Shown here: positions 33,222 through 43,003 of the stretch, one piece after another
How the letters are laid out: every line of letters begins with the position of its first letter
How positions within the stretch are numbered: the stretch's first letter is position 1
From: Clostridia bacterium
GTDB taxonomy: Bacteria; Bacillota; Clostridia; Acetivibrionales; DSM-2933
Assembly: GCA_026418275.1 (NCBI GenBank)
Contig: JAOABQ010000072.1
Location: 62,001-126,000 of the forward strand
Reading direction: 5' to 3'
Length of the DNA: 64,000 bases
Made by a program: the position numbers and the translations under genes
The notes under the pieces: model-generated
What the model saw: only the letters and a program-made list of their open reading frames with translations
The model's database searches: none
Told to the model about the DNA's origin: nothing

Positions 33222-34403
33222 ATGCCGGAAATATATGTTAACCTACAATCTTTACATACTTTATCCAGTCAGCTTCAACAAATTATGGACAATTTAAGTC
33301 ACATTGAGCGGGATGTCCAATCAACAATGCATGCTTTAAGTTGGGATGTTCCTGAGAAGGGCATGATAGTGAACCAGGTAAATATGACATGCAGTAATGC
33401 TGTCCATGTTGTTCAAAAAAACCATCAGATAAAACAATTTGTTATCAAAGCGGCGAATGAATTTGAGCACACCGACAAAGGGCTTTCCGGCGAATTAGAT
33501 AAAACAGTGAGTGTGCTGGACCGGTTTACAAAACTTATTTCAAGTATTGTATCAAGAATATTTTCGGGAATAAGCGGGGCAGGGATTCATTTATTTAACG
33601 GATTGCAAACCTTAGAAAGGATTATTACCGGAATTCCCTTTTGGGGTGGTTTGACGGCACTCCCCTTTTTTAAGGAATTTATAGCACCGAATTCTGTTGC
33701 CGTGGGACCGGTTTGGAAGCCAAAACCCCCATCAGCGGATTGGGTTATCCCCAGGAGTAATAGGGTACCGAGTACGCCTCGCCCTGCATCTCCGCCTGTT
33801 TCACCAACCCCGTCAACATCTCCGAAGCCTTCAAGTAAACCCGCACCTCCCGTAAGCCCGAATAAGCAGGGAACAGGGAAAGTTGATAAGTTCCTTTCGG
33901 TCATTGAACAGGAAGCGAAAAAGGGATTTAAAGAAAATGTACGTAAGGGTGCAAAGGAGGGAGACAATATTACTCCCTATGGAAAATGGGCTGGAATAAA
34001 CGGCCAGCCGTGGTGTGCAGCGTTTGTATCCTGGTGTGCAAAAGAAGCAGGGATTCTTAATACAACGGTTCCAATGTTTACCGAGTGTACAGCAGGAAAG
34101 AACTGGTACGCCCAAAGAGACCGGTTTCAAACCAGAGTATCGGGATATATTCCGGCGCCTGGGGATGTTATATTTTTTTCAAACAATAATGGAAGAACCG
34201 ATTATCATACAGGCATTGTCACGGGCTATGACCCCAAAACACAAACAGTATATACTGTAGAGGGGAATTCAAGCGACAGTGTTGCAAGACGAAGCTATAA
34301 ACTGAATACTCCTAAAATACATGGTTACGGAGTGAATGGCGGAGGTGGTACAGGTCAAGTACCGCAGCATTCAACAAGCGGTGTAAACCAGAGAACACAG
34401 TAA
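33222..34403 (+). CDS. WXG/LXG-like N-terminus plus CHAP peptidoglycan hydrolase (candidate type VII effector)
   Basis: 393 aa without a signal peptide. Residues 1-90 are helical and resemble WXG100/LXG proteins (ALSWDVPEKG near 40-50). A hydrophobic patch (110-165) and a Pro/Ser/Thr linker (about 180-220) follow. The C-terminal CHAP domain has the catalytic Cys in PWCAAFVSWCAKEAG and His in DYHTGIVTGYD, and a following VEGNSSD. CHAP enzymes cut peptidoglycan. An exported cell-wall hydrolase or antibacterial effector leaving by a type VII route would fit; no secretion gene is next to it. SD AAGGGGG. Confidence 0.82.
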   Translation: MPEIYVNLQSLHTLSSQLQQIMDNLSHIERDVQSTMHALSWDVPEKGMIVNQVNMTCSNAVHVVQKNHQIKQFVIKAANEFEHTDKGLSGELDKTVSVLDRFTKLISSIVSRIFSGISGAGIHLFNGLQTLERIITGIPFWGGLTALPFFKEFIAPNSVAVGPVWKPKPPSADWVIPRSNRVPSTPRPASPPVSPTPSTSPKPSSKPAPPVSPNKQGTGKVDKFLSVIEQEAKKGFKENVRKGAKEGDNITPYGKWAGINGQPWCAAFVSWCAKEAGILNTTVPMFTECTAGKNWYAQRDRFQTRVSGYIPAPGDVIFFSNNNGRTDYHTGIVTGYDPKTQTVYTVEGNSSDSVARRSYKLNTPKIHGYGVNGGGGTGQVPQHSTSGVNQRTQ

Positions 34404-34477
34404 ACTGTACTATAAATACCCGTTGTGTAAGCTGGGAGTTTTTATAAAGGAATAAATAATCCTAAGGGGGTCATCCA

Positions 34478-35164
34478 TTGAAAAAATATGTATTGATTTT
34501 ATTATTTGCATTTAGTGTAGTTATGTTTACGGGCTGTGCCCGTCAAAGTGAGAACTCCAAGGTGCAGGATGTATCGGTGAATCAACAAATGGAAAATGGT
34601 GCTTCCAGTGGAAGTAAGGCTGAGGAGAATAGTGAAGATCTTCCAACAATTGAACCCATCATTTCACCTGCAGGCGAAACTCAGAATTCATCCGGTGATG
34701 TAAAAGAGGATACCACATCTGATCAAGCACAAAATAATAGCTTGCTTGTGAACGAAGGAATTGACAAAGCAAAGATTTACCTTGGTATGGGAAAAGAGGA
34801 TGTGAAAGCGGTCTTAAAAAGCATGAACATAGAGGAAAACGGCGAAACGGAGATTACATCGGATCCCAATGCGTGGGACTGGGGAAATAAGGTATTGGAT
34901 GCTGGGTATTTCACTTTTATGTTTGATAAGGATTCAAAGTTATATGATATCAATATTTTTGGAGAGGCTCCAACTGCGCTGGGGTTGAAATTGGAAGACC
35001 CACTGGAAAAGATGGAAACGCTTTATGGAAAGGCCTACAAGAAGTATCAGACGGATAATGCAACCATTTATGAGTACATGATAGGAGATCATTATTTCCG
35101 TGTGGGAATTGAAGCTGGAAAGGTAGCTAATTGGGGAGTTGCGAAATTTAAATTTGATAAATAG
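34478..35164 (+). CDS. Lipoprotein, 228 aa
   Basis: Starts at TTG 34478, supported by AAGGGGG 9 nt upstream. A lipoprotein signal with lipobox FTGC (Cys near 20) is followed by a Ser/Glu-rich linker and a folded C-terminal domain (GIDKAKIYLGMGKEDVKAVLK, then YFTFMFDKDSKLYDINIF). That domain looks like small extracytoplasmic adaptor folds of the BLIP/KOW-like class, but the family is not certain. Anchored to the outer face of the membrane. Confidence 0.75.
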   Translation: MKKYVLILLFAFSVVMFTGCARQSENSKVQDVSVNQQMENGASSGSKAEENSEDLPTIEPIISPAGETQNSSGDVKEDTTSDQAQNNSLLVNEGIDKAKIYLGMGKEDVKAVLKSMNIEENGETEITSDPNAWDWGNKVLDAGYFTFMFDKDSKLYDINIFGEAPTALGLKLEDPLEKMETLYGKAYKKYQTDNATIYEYMIGDHYFRVGIEAGKVANWGVAKFKFDK

Positions 35165-35192
35165 AATTTTAAATAAATTGATAGTTGGGAAT

Positions 35193-35242
35193 GATATGAA
35201 AAAGTAGAGCGGCTTAATAAGCTGCTCTACTTTTTCATATCA
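35193..35242. terminator. Strong hairpin terminator after the lipoprotein gene
   Basis: GATATGAAAAAGTAGAGC pairs with GCTCTACTTTTTCATATC, extended by GGC...GCT near the loop; about 20 bp long. A T-tract within the 3' arm serves termination on the plus strand. Confidence 0.8.
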
Positions 35243-35445
35243 CAGTAAAAATGATTGAGGATTTTTTCATTTTTGTTTCTCAATATGTTCTGTAAATCTG
35301 AATTTTGTAATATAAAGTTAATATGTGAAGTTGAAAAAAAGAAATAATTGGTATATTATTTAATTTGGGGTTATTAGATTTTAATGAATGAGATCCGGAA
35401 GAGAATGGCCTGTAACGGCGATAAGAAAGAATAGGGGGTACAAGG

Positions 35446-36177
35446 ATGTGGAAGGAAAGGGTTAAGGGATTTATTGCAGGCGGAATTGTTGTGGGACTGC
35501 TTTCAACAAGTGGTTTTGCAGCACCTGTAAGGAAGAACATTACGGCAGTATATGACAAAATTAAAATATTTATAAATGGTGCAGACAAAACACCATACCA
35601 GGAAGAGATGAAGCCATTTATTGTAAATGGCAGAACCTTTATATCTTTGCGCTATGCTTCCGAGGTGCTGGGAAAGAAAGTATTATGGAACAGTGCAACA
35701 AAATCCGTGTTTATTAGCGATACAGGAAATACAAAAGAAGATGTGTATTTTTATACTCAACCCTATATCAAATCGGATAAGAACCTGGTATTTGACAGCG
35801 GCAGAAAGCTCCTATACTGTGAATACAATTTGGATGTTTGGGGTGGCACCAACGTGGATAAGGTTGAGGATGGAAAGGGGTATGTTGAGAGAAAAATAGT
35901 ATATAATATGGATGGCCTTTCAAAAAAAGTTTTCGGAACTTTAAAAATGATTGACGATTCCAACGGAATTGCAGAAGGAAAGGTAACGATTTATAATGAG
36001 AAAAACGTAAAGATCTATGAGAGCCCTTTTATCAGAAAAAGCAGCTTGCCACAGGAATTCAGTTTTAATACCTCAGGGGTTCGTCAAATGAAAGTGGTAT
36101 TTAGGCTTCAATCAGATACGGATCGGGAGGGAATTGTGGGAAAGCTGGCAATAAGTGATTTCCGTTATTCGAAATAA
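35446..36177 (+). CDS. Secreted protein with copper-amine-oxidase N-terminal-type domain
   Basis: 243 aa. The N-terminus is a signal peptide (MWKERVKGFIAGGIVVGLL, cleaved near SGFAAP). Residues about 40-90 (IKIFINGADKTPYQ, FIVNGRTFISLRYASEVLGKKVLWN) form the copper amine oxidase N-domain repeat, a cell-envelope module common in clostridia, here without any catalytic domain. The rest (about 95-243) is beta-rich and unnamed. Probably wall-associated. SD AGGGGGTACAAGG. Confidence 0.82.
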   Translation: MWKERVKGFIAGGIVVGLLSTSGFAAPVRKNITAVYDKIKIFINGADKTPYQEEMKPFIVNGRTFISLRYASEVLGKKVLWNSATKSVFISDTGNTKEDVYFYTQPYIKSDKNLVFDSGRKLLYCEYNLDVWGGTNVDKVEDGKGYVERKIVYNMDGLSKKVFGTLKMIDDSNGIAEGKVTIYNEKNVKIYESPFIRKSSLPQEFSFNTSGVRQMKVVFRLQSDTDREGIVGKLAISDFRYSK

Positions 36178-36246
36178 TAAGATAATGAAGCGCAAAAAAA
36201 TAAATACTATAAAGCAATCTTCTAAGTTCAATATCGTTAATACAGT

Positions 36247-36289
36247 AAAAAGGCATCTGCATGATAATATTTTGGCAGATGCCTTTTTT
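36247..36289. terminator. Bidirectional terminator
   Basis: AAAAAGGCATCTGC (36247-36260) pairs with GCAGATGCCTTTTTT (36275-36289). It lies between the convergent genes ending at 36177 and 36314. Confidence 0.85.
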
Positions 36290-36313
36290 GAATACATTAT
36301 GGTACAACCTGCA

Positions 36314-38620
36314 TTACGGCTTCAAGCGATCATAAGACTCAGGTGTTTTGGTTATATTATTGGCGACAATCAGGATGTCTATGATGTTAATGGCATTATC
36401 CTTATTTAGATCGGTCAACTCGATGTACCTGTTGTCTCCTTTTTTTGAATTGAAACATTGAACTACTTCCAAAATATCTCCCATATTGATTGCAAAGTCC
36501 TGTTTTCCCGAAATGAGCATATCCCCAGCGAATAGGATAAGAGGATTTTCTCTGCTGGAAAGGGATATATCGGATATTACCTGGACGTTTTTGATCCATC
36601 TTGTCAAATAATTAGGTTTGGTAATTTTGAGGGTATACCCTGAAGAATTAAGATCTACATCTGTAATTTCAAAAAAGCCTTCAGAATTTGTGACTGAGGA
36701 TTTATCCAATCCTTCGATTTCTACCTTAAAGCCGGCTTTAACAATAGGAGCGGCACTATCTGAATAATTGAAATCGGGTTTGATGTAGCCGGAGATTTTA
36801 TATTTGGATAGGAGTTTTTCCCCCACAAGCAAAGTACCTCCATCTCCTACACAGATCAATTTGTTTCCATCCCAGATAATATCATTCAGATTTTCAGATA
36901 CTTTTGAATCGGATGCAGACAAGGAGTATCCGTCTTTGGTAGAATAAATTGAGCCTTTTTCACCCGCAATGACAAATTCAGTACCTGTCCATACAATACT
37001 TCTAAATTGGTTATCGGTTTCACCCATTCTCTTTTCCCAGGAAAGGCCATCGTTGGAAGAGAGGATAGCGCCATTGTCACCGACTGCCAAATAATATTCT
37101 CCATTATAAACTACATCTTTTAGGGTATAGGGTGCAGCAGCAACATTCCAATATATTCCGTCCAAAGATGTAGCTGAGCAGCCTTCCCCGACGGCCACAA
37201 ATCTGTTTTTGCCATATGTTATTCCCCAAAAGGTATTGTTAAAGAGTTTCTCGTCACCTGTTTTAGTGCTGCCTTCTACCAAAATAATTTTTCCTTCTGT
37301 GTCATAGCTCATTAAGCTGCCTCCATATCCGGCAGTTACAATTACTTTTCCGCTATGTGCTACATCAAACTGGGGATAACATTCATAGTTGAACCTACAT
37401 TTCCATGTGATTCCATCGGCAGAAGTAAACATACTTCCGTCCGAATGAGGCCCATAGGCTCCCATATGCCCTGAGGCAGCTGCAAACGTGCCGTCCCGCC
37501 AGACTATTTTATTTGAACTATAGAAAGAACTAGTCGTTTTAAGTTCCCAATTATATCCGTCATTAGAGTAAAGGCCGGAGTTAAAAGGACCTGCTGCCAC
37601 GTAGTTTTTGCCGGTCCATGCGATACCGTTTAAATTTTTTAGTTCATGATTAATTTTATCCCATGTAATGGAGCCAAGTTCGGATTTTTGACCTACCAAA
37701 ACGGTACCGTTGTTTCCGACACAAATGATTTTCTTTCCATCCCAAATCAAATCATTCAAATTATCGGAACATACTGAAGGAGCTGCGGACCATGCAATTC
37801 CATCCGGGGATGTATAGATGATCCCCCCTTGACCTGCTGTTATAAATTGATCTCCTGCCCATAATACAGTTCTAAAATATGTACCTGCCTGATCGAACCT
37901 TTTTTCCCAGTTAAGTCCGTCAACAGAAGAAAGAATAATACCGTTATCGCCTACAGCAATATATTCTTTACCATTATAAGCTACATCTTTTAAATAAAAA
38001 TTAATAGACATAGAGGTCCAATTGATACCGTCTTCCGATACGGCGGTACAGCCGTCACCAACAGTGATGTATTTGCCGTTTGCCCAAATGATGGAGCGAA
38101 GATGTTTACGTACACCATCGTACTTAATGCCTGTACCTTCCCATCTCTCCCCGTCCTTGGAATAATAAACAGAGCCATAATCTCCAACAGCTACGAATTT
38201 GTCACCAAATGTAATATCATGAATAAGATTTAACTCACCACCGATTCCCTGCTGCCAAAAAATTAAATCAGTAGAGATAAATAAATTTCCCCATACAATG
38301 GAAGGCGTGCTCGACCCTTTATAACCGCCTACGGCTACATACTTACCGTTACCCCAAACAATTTTATATGCCTGATCGTAAATGGTGTGACTGACAGCAG
38401 GATCCCATTTAAGGCCGTCATACGACTTAAGAACGTTTCCGAAGGGCCCTATGGCAGCATATTCTCTGCCATTCCATACGACGCCATGAAGATCTTGCAG
38501 CTTCGGAGTGATCCGGGTCCATTTATAATCCTCTGCGGCATAGGCAGGGGGTGGAGACCCAAGGAATAGAATTCCGGATAAGATACTTAGAATAATAAAC
38601 ACTGACAATACTTTTTTCAT
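36314..38620 (-). CDS. Secreted twin beta-propeller protein with X module and dockerin
   Basis: 768 aa. Signal peptide (MKKVLSVFIILSILSGILF, cleaved near PAYAAED). Two repeated halves, about residues 30-310 and 315-600, align with each other (for example LHGVVWNGREYAAIGPFGN with LNGIAWTGKNYVAAGPFNS, and LKDVAYNGKEYIAVGDNG with LKDVVYNGEYYLAVGDNG); each contains about seven WNGK-xYVAVG-xSxDG blades. From about 606 comes an X module (YKISGYIKPDFNYSDS) and from about 699 a dockerin (second loop DLNKDNAIN) of the CipA X-dockerin type. It would be displayed through type-II cohesins. No catalytic motif seen; binding or sialidase-like function is open. Confidence 0.85.
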   Translation of the reverse strand: MKKVLSVFIILSILSGILFLGSPPPAYAAEDYKWTRITPKLQDLHGVVWNGREYAAIGPFGNVLKSYDGLKWDPAVSHTIYDQAYKIVWGNGKYVAVGGYKGSSTPSIVWGNLFISTDLIFWQQGIGGELNLIHDITFGDKFVAVGDYGSVYYSKDGERWEGTGIKYDGVRKHLRSIIWANGKYITVGDGCTAVSEDGINWTSMSINFYLKDVAYNGKEYIAVGDNGIILSSVDGLNWEKRFDQAGTYFRTVLWAGDQFITAGQGGIIYTSPDGIAWSAAPSVCSDNLNDLIWDGKKIICVGNNGTVLVGQKSELGSITWDKINHELKNLNGIAWTGKNYVAAGPFNSGLYSNDGYNWELKTTSSFYSSNKIVWRDGTFAAASGHMGAYGPHSDGSMFTSADGITWKCRFNYECYPQFDVAHSGKVIVTAGYGGSLMSYDTEGKIILVEGSTKTGDEKLFNNTFWGITYGKNRFVAVGEGCSATSLDGIYWNVAAAPYTLKDVVYNGEYYLAVGDNGAILSSNDGLSWEKRMGETDNQFRSIVWTGTEFVIAGEKGSIYSTKDGYSLSASDSKVSENLNDIIWDGNKLICVGDGGTLLVGEKLLSKYKISGYIKPDFNYSDSAAPIVKAGFKVEIEGLDKSSVTNSEGFFEITDVDLNSSGYTLKITKPNYLTRWIKNVQVISDISLSSRENPLILFAGDMLISGKQDFAINMGDILEVVQCFNSKKGDNRYIELTDLNKDNAINIIDILIVANNITKTPESYDRLKP

Positions 38621-39496
38621 ACTGAATCCTCCTTGAAAATTTTTTATAGTACTTCTAACCTGACTATAGAAGTGCGGTAATCCAAATAACAGAAGTTATG
38701 TTGTTATCGTATATGCTGTGAAATAGGATTGTCCTGTTCTATAGGTTGCTACTTTGTTAGATGCTTTGATTTAAAGGAAATTATGATAATTCTGGACAAA
38801 AGTAAATTATATACACTGTCAAATCGGTTTATCATGATCGTATTATGAAGGGCATTGAAGGACAAATTTCCGTTAGGAAATAACCAAGGAAGGTTCAAAT
38901 ACGATCTCTCCAGCTTTTTGCAATTAACAAAGTAGAATGAAGCAGTAATATAGATTCTGTCTTTTCTCTAAAGTAAATCCGTTTGCAAAAATGAAGGCAG
39001 CACCTCCTTACCATAGTAAGTAAAATAAATGATTCAACTTTGATGTTATATTATTACAATGTTTCTAATTTCTCAATGCCTGCAATTGGCATTTTGTGTA
39101 CAATTTTGCCATATTATAACCGCTTATAAATAGTTGGCATCTACCGGATAACGATACAATTAAATGTATTTGTTATTTCAAACATAGAAACCGTGACTAA
39201 ATCATTTTTTAAAACAACGTGTCAGCAAACTAATGCTTTGCCTATATCATTATTATTCTAACAATAAAAGAAACTCAGGCTCCTTAATAACCTGAGTTAA
39301 TTCGTCATAGAGTTTAATTTCTATAAATAATGAACTTAAAGTGAAAAATACCGGTTTCTTAAAAAGCTAAGAAAACCAAATATCGATAGAAGATAGATGA
39401 ACCTAAAAAAACAGCCATAGAAGAGCAGATTAGAAGCATTGGTTTTATCCTCTCCCAAACGGGTGATGCTCATCGTATTCTATATTCATAAATTTT
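38621..39496. other. Long intergenic stretch with little content
   Basis: About 870 bp between divergent-facing and convergent genes. Only one feature stands out: an 8-bp inverted repeat AACTCAGG (39272-39279) with CCTGAGTT (39291-39298), terminator-like on the minus strand (T-rich beyond). A very short frame with an SD near 39010 on the minus strand (about 11 codons) is not convincing. Confidence 0.5.
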
Positions 39497-39814
39497 TCAA
39501 TCCTTGTAATATGAACAGCAGTAATCTGTAATTTCCTTGATGACAAGCTGGAATTTTGAGTTTGCAGGAACTTCAAAGCTGTCACCTGCGCTAATTTGCT
39601 TCCATTCCGTACTTCCAGGAAGTAATACCTTAAAGTCGCCGGATAATATGTCCATAACCTCCCTGTCCTTTGTTCCAAATTCGTATTCGCCCGGCATCAT
39701 GATACCTAATGTCTTTATTTCTCCTGAGGGGAAAATGACTGATCTGCTTGTGACCTTCCCATCGAAATACACATTTGCTTTTTTTATAATGTTTACATTT
39801 TCAAATTGATCCAT
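39497..39814 (-). CDS. ppnP: Pyrimidine/purine nucleoside phosphorylase (DUF1255)
   Basis: 105 aa, full length for the family. Motifs: [36 protein letters not shown] and [11 protein letters not shown], a cupin-like fold. Family members split nucleosides with phosphate to base and ribose 1-phosphate, with wide substrate range. SD GGAGG before the ATG at 39814. Confidence 0.92.
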   Translation of the reverse strand: MDQFENVNIIKKANVYFDGKVTSRSVIFPSGEIKTLGIMMPGEYEFGTKDREVMDILSGDFKVLLPGSTEWKQISAGDSFEVPANSKFQLVIKEITDYCCSYYKD

Positions 39815-40022
39815 GGCAGCCTCCGTAATGATAAACTTTTAGTATAAACGTTATTAGTATAGCATAAAGAGCTGTTGAATAAAATGAACCTTTTAAAAGA
39901 TTTAGAAATTTCGATAAATCAAGCTTGATCTATACTTGAATGTATCATTTTTCTATCACCCATCTAATGGCCGACCTGAAGTTAATGGGAAATAGTTTAT
40001 AGAGTAACAAAAGAAAAATTTA

Positions 40023-40056
40023 TTGCATAATTATTCATAAAAGAGTATAATTATAC
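40023..40056 (+). promoter_or_regulatory. Promoter of the aminotransferase gene with palindrome
   Basis: TTGCAT (40023-40028), 17-nt spacer, TATAAT (40046-40051). The -10 lies inside the perfect palindrome GTATAATTATAC (40045-40056), which may be an operator or only AT-rich sequence. Confidence 0.6.
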
Positions 40057-40082
40057 AAAAAAGAGTATTAGGTGGTGCCGAA

Positions 40083-41294
40083 ATGGTAAATGTGGTGAAT
40101 AAATATACAGAAAAACTTTTGAGAGGAGCAAAAAAGTCCTTGCTCTATACTGCAAAGAGGCCCGATATCGTTATGGAACATGGAAAGGGGATGTACCTCT
40201 GGGATACGGATGGAAAAAGTTATCTGGATTTTATTGGGGGGTGGGCGGTAAATTGTCTGGGGCATTGTCCCGATCCAATAAGGATTGCACTGGAGCAGCA
40301 GGTTTCTCAGCTTGTCAATGCAAGTCCCAGTTTTTACAACAAAAAAATGATAGAGTTTGCCGATCTGCTTACGGAAAATTCTTGCTTTGACAGGGTTTTT
40401 TTCGCAAATAGCGGCGCAGAGGCAAATGAAGGAGCAATCAAGCTGGCAAGAAAGTATGGTACAAAATTTCTAAAGGGAGCTTATGAAATCATAACTACCG
40501 TCAACGGTTTTCACGGGCGTACTTTGGCAACAATGTCCGCTACAGGCAAGAAGCAGTGGGAAAGCCTTTATGCACCAAAGGTGGATGGATTTAAGCATGT
40601 TCCTTTCAATGATTTAAACGCAATGGCAAATGCAATAGGCCCAAGCACTTGTGCCATTATGTTGGAGCCGGTTCAGGGAGAGGGCGGAGTTTATCCTGCA
40701 AGTATTGAGTATATCAAGGGTATAAAAAAAATATGTGATGAACGGGAAATCCTGTTGATCTTTGATGAGGTTCAAACCGGGATTGGAAGGACAGGCAGTC
40801 TCTTTGCATATGAACATTATAATGTGGAACCGGATATTATGACTTTGGGAAAGGGGATTGGCGGAGGGTTTCCACTTTCTGCATTATTAACCAAGGAAAA
40901 ATACAACATATTTGAAGCAGGAGACCAAGGCGGGACGTACTGTGGGCAGCCGTTAGCTATGGCAGCAGGTTTGGCGGTAGTAGATGAAGTGATTTCCAAA
41001 AATTTATCCCAAAATGCTGGAATAATGGGTAAGTATATTATGGAAAAGCTTAAGTGCATTCAAAGTGAGTATGGTTTTACCAATTTAAGGGGAATGGGTC
41101 TTTTAATCGGATTTGATCTGCCGGTTGAAAAAGGTGGTGAAGTTGTTTTGGAATGCTTAAGGGAAGGACTTTTGATTAATTCGCCAAAGCCTTATACAAT
41201 TCGCCTGATGCCACCACTTATTGTAACGAAAAATGAGATTGATAAGATGTTTGAAATTTTGTGCAAGGTCCTGGGAAGACTGCAAAACCGATGA
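40083..41294 (+). CDS. argD: Class III aminotransferase, acetylornithine aminotransferase type
   Basis: 403 aa, full length. It has the PLP-binding Lys in LGKGIGGGFPLSALL, plus FANSGAEANEGAIKLAR, GFHGRTLATMSATG and IFDEVQTGIGRTG. This is the N-acetylornithine/succinylornithine aminotransferase family; the closely related 4-aminobutyrate and ornithine enzymes cannot be fully excluded. It stands alone, not in an arginine operon, so a non-biosynthetic role is possible. SD AGGTGGTG. Confidence 0.85.
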   Translation: MVNVVNKYTEKLLRGAKKSLLYTAKRPDIVMEHGKGMYLWDTDGKSYLDFIGGWAVNCLGHCPDPIRIALEQQVSQLVNASPSFYNKKMIEFADLLTENSCFDRVFFANSGAEANEGAIKLARKYGTKFLKGAYEIITTVNGFHGRTLATMSATGKKQWESLYAPKVDGFKHVPFNDLNAMANAIGPSTCAIMLEPVQGEGGVYPASIEYIKGIKKICDEREILLIFDEVQTGIGRTGSLFAYEHYNVEPDIMTLGKGIGGGFPLSALLTKEKYNIFEAGDQGGTYCGQPLAMAAGLAVVDEVISKNLSQNAGIMGKYIMEKLKCIQSEYGFTNLRGMGLLIGFDLPVEKGGEVVLECLREGLLINSPKPYTIRLMPPLIVTKNEIDKMFEILCKVLGRLQNR

Positions 41295-41322
41295 TCACGG
41301 TAATGCGCGATGAATAACTTGA

Positions 41323-41484
41323 AAAATCGTTACTGTTCTGCTTTTCTTAGGTCATCTCCAAAAGCACTGGCTGCTCGCACAAAATAAGATTTTTATTGTG
41401 TTATATGCAGCTGCCCGATATGGCATAAAAAACCAAGGAATATACCGTTTATTCTATGGAGATGAACTGAGAGTGTACGAATAA
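41323..41484 (+). pseudogene. Possible coding remnant (54 codons, no start)
   Basis: A frame without start codon or SD reads LFLGHLQKHWLLAQ, IVLYAAARYGIKNQG and YRLFYGDELRVYE before TAA at 41482-41484. It looks protein-like, but nothing supports translation. Confidence 0.25.
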
Positions 41485-41509
41485 CGAAAAATTAGATCCA
41501 AGATCAATT

Positions 41510-41538
41510 TTGACGGCTGCGGCAGGGGACAATATAAT
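41510..41538 (+). promoter_or_regulatory. Sigma-A promoter of pfkA
   Basis: TTGACG (41510-41515), 17-nt spacer, TATAAT (41533-41538). Confidence 0.85.
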
Positions 41539-41628
41539 AGTGAATAGTTGAAGTTTTACATAAGCCGTTTGAAAACACAGTCTTTGGAGAATAATAAAGC
41601 TGCTTAAAATTGATCTGGAGGTAATTTT

Positions 41629-42600
41629 ATGAGTGACATAAAAACAATCGGAGTTCTAACCAGTGGAGGAGATGCACCCGGAATGAATGCGGCCATACGG
41701 GCTGTTGTTAGAACGGGCATTCATCATGGCTTTAAAGTAATGGGGATACGAAAAGGATACAACGGTCTGATTAATGGGGATATTACAGAAATGACATTAA
41801 GAAGTGTTTCGGACATTGTTCACCGGGGAGGCACCGTTTTGCAAACTGCCCGCTGTCTTTCCTTTAAAACGGAAGAGGGAATACTCCGGGGAATTTCAAT
41901 GGCTAAAGTATTCGGAATCGATGCATTGGTGGTGATTGGAGGAGACGGGTCTTACCGTGGAGCAAAGGAACTGGCCAAACACGGACTTCCGGTTATGGGG
42001 ATCCCTGGAACCATTGACAATGACATTGGCTGCTCAGAGTATACGGTAGGATATGATACTGCACTTAATACAGCGCAGGATGCTTTGGACAAAATCCGTG
42101 ACACAGCGTATTCTCATGAACGCTGCAGTGTTTTGGAAGTAATGGGAAGGCATGCAGGGTATATTGCTCTTAACGTGGGTATTGCCTGTGGTGCGGAGTC
42201 CATTATCTTGCCTGAAAAATCCTTTGAAATTGACAAGGATATTATAAAGCCTATTATTGAAGGAAGAAACCGCGGTAAAAAACATTATATTGTAATTATT
42301 GCCGAGGGGGTAGGCGGTGCTATTGAAGTTGCCAAGGAAATTGAGACAAAAACAGGAATAGAGGCAAGGGCCACCATTTTAGGGCATATTCAAAGGGGCG
42401 GGAGCCCGACCGTTTATGACCGGGTAATGGCAAGCATGATGGGAGCAAAAGCGGTCGAACTCTTAAAGAATAATGTTTTTAACAGGGTCATTGCTTTAAA
42501 GGATAATAAAGTGGTGGATTTAGACATTGTTGAAGCTTTGGAAATGAAGAAGGAAATTGACAACGACATCATAGAGCTAAGTAAAATTCTATCTTTATAA
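41629..42600 (+). CDS. pfkA: ATP-dependent 6-phosphofructokinase
   Basis: 323 aa, standard length. Motifs: TSGGDAPGMNAAIRA, RGGTVLQTAR, GGDGSYRGA, GIPGTIDNDI (catalytic Asp) and EVMGRHAGYIA. The GGDGS motif, with Gly rather than the GGDDS of pyrophosphate enzymes, points to ATP as donor. Glycolysis. SD TGGAGGTAA. Pyruvate kinase, a common neighbour, is not here. A weak hairpin follows near 42630. Confidence 0.96.
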   Translation: MSDIKTIGVLTSGGDAPGMNAAIRAVVRTGIHHGFKVMGIRKGYNGLINGDITEMTLRSVSDIVHRGGTVLQTARCLSFKTEEGILRGISMAKVFGIDALVVIGGDGSYRGAKELAKHGLPVMGIPGTIDNDIGCSEYTVGYDTALNTAQDALDKIRDTAYSHERCSVLEVMGRHAGYIALNVGIACGAESIILPEKSFEIDKDIIKPIIEGRNRGKKHYIVIIAEGVGGAIEVAKEIETKTGIEARATILGHIQRGGSPTVYDRVMASMMGAKAVELLKNNVFNRVIALKDNKVVDLDIVEALEMKKEIDNDIIELSKILSL

Positions 42601-43003
42601 AAAACACTTTTCTGTAAATATCAAAAAGAAATAAAGCCTCCAAATTGGGGGTTTTATTTTTATTCACGATATCTCAATCATGCTGGCTTTCATTCTGCGC
42701 TGAATTGTTCTACATAAAACCATCGTGAGAAGTGCGCTTCCGGATATACTTCAGATCATTTTTTATGCTAATTACCATAAGTAAATACTGTACACTGCAA
42801 AATTTCTGGTATAATTATCTATATATAATGCGCTAAAAACTTTACATTATGCAAAGAGGCACCCAATGTCTTTAGGGTTCACATGTAGAACGATACAAAT
42901 TTCCTGGTTGTACCGGAGATAAATAAAAGAAATACAATTAATTTAGACAGTTTAGAATGATATCACTTCTGTAAAAGAATATATAAGGAACGGAGTTATT
43001 AAT
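42601..43003. other. Intergenic stretch before moxR
   Basis: About 400 bp. A weak hairpin (GCCTCC...GGGGGT with T-run) at about 42636-42660 may end pfkA. TATAAT at about 42812 could be a -10 for the downstream operon, but the -35 is poor. No coding frame was seen. Confidence 0.4.

Noticed and set aside
33587-33967. 126-codon antisense frame in the CHAP gene
   Set aside because: It arises from the Pro-rich linker read backwards, giving a Gly/Leu-rich artefact.
34015-34260. Frame within the CHAP domain on the same strand
   Set aside because: It is an out-of-frame reading of the conserved catalytic domain.
40045-40056. GTATAATTATAC as a specific operator
   Set aside because: It overlaps a normal -10 box and such palindromes arise easily in AT-rich DNA; kept only as a note in the promoter entry.
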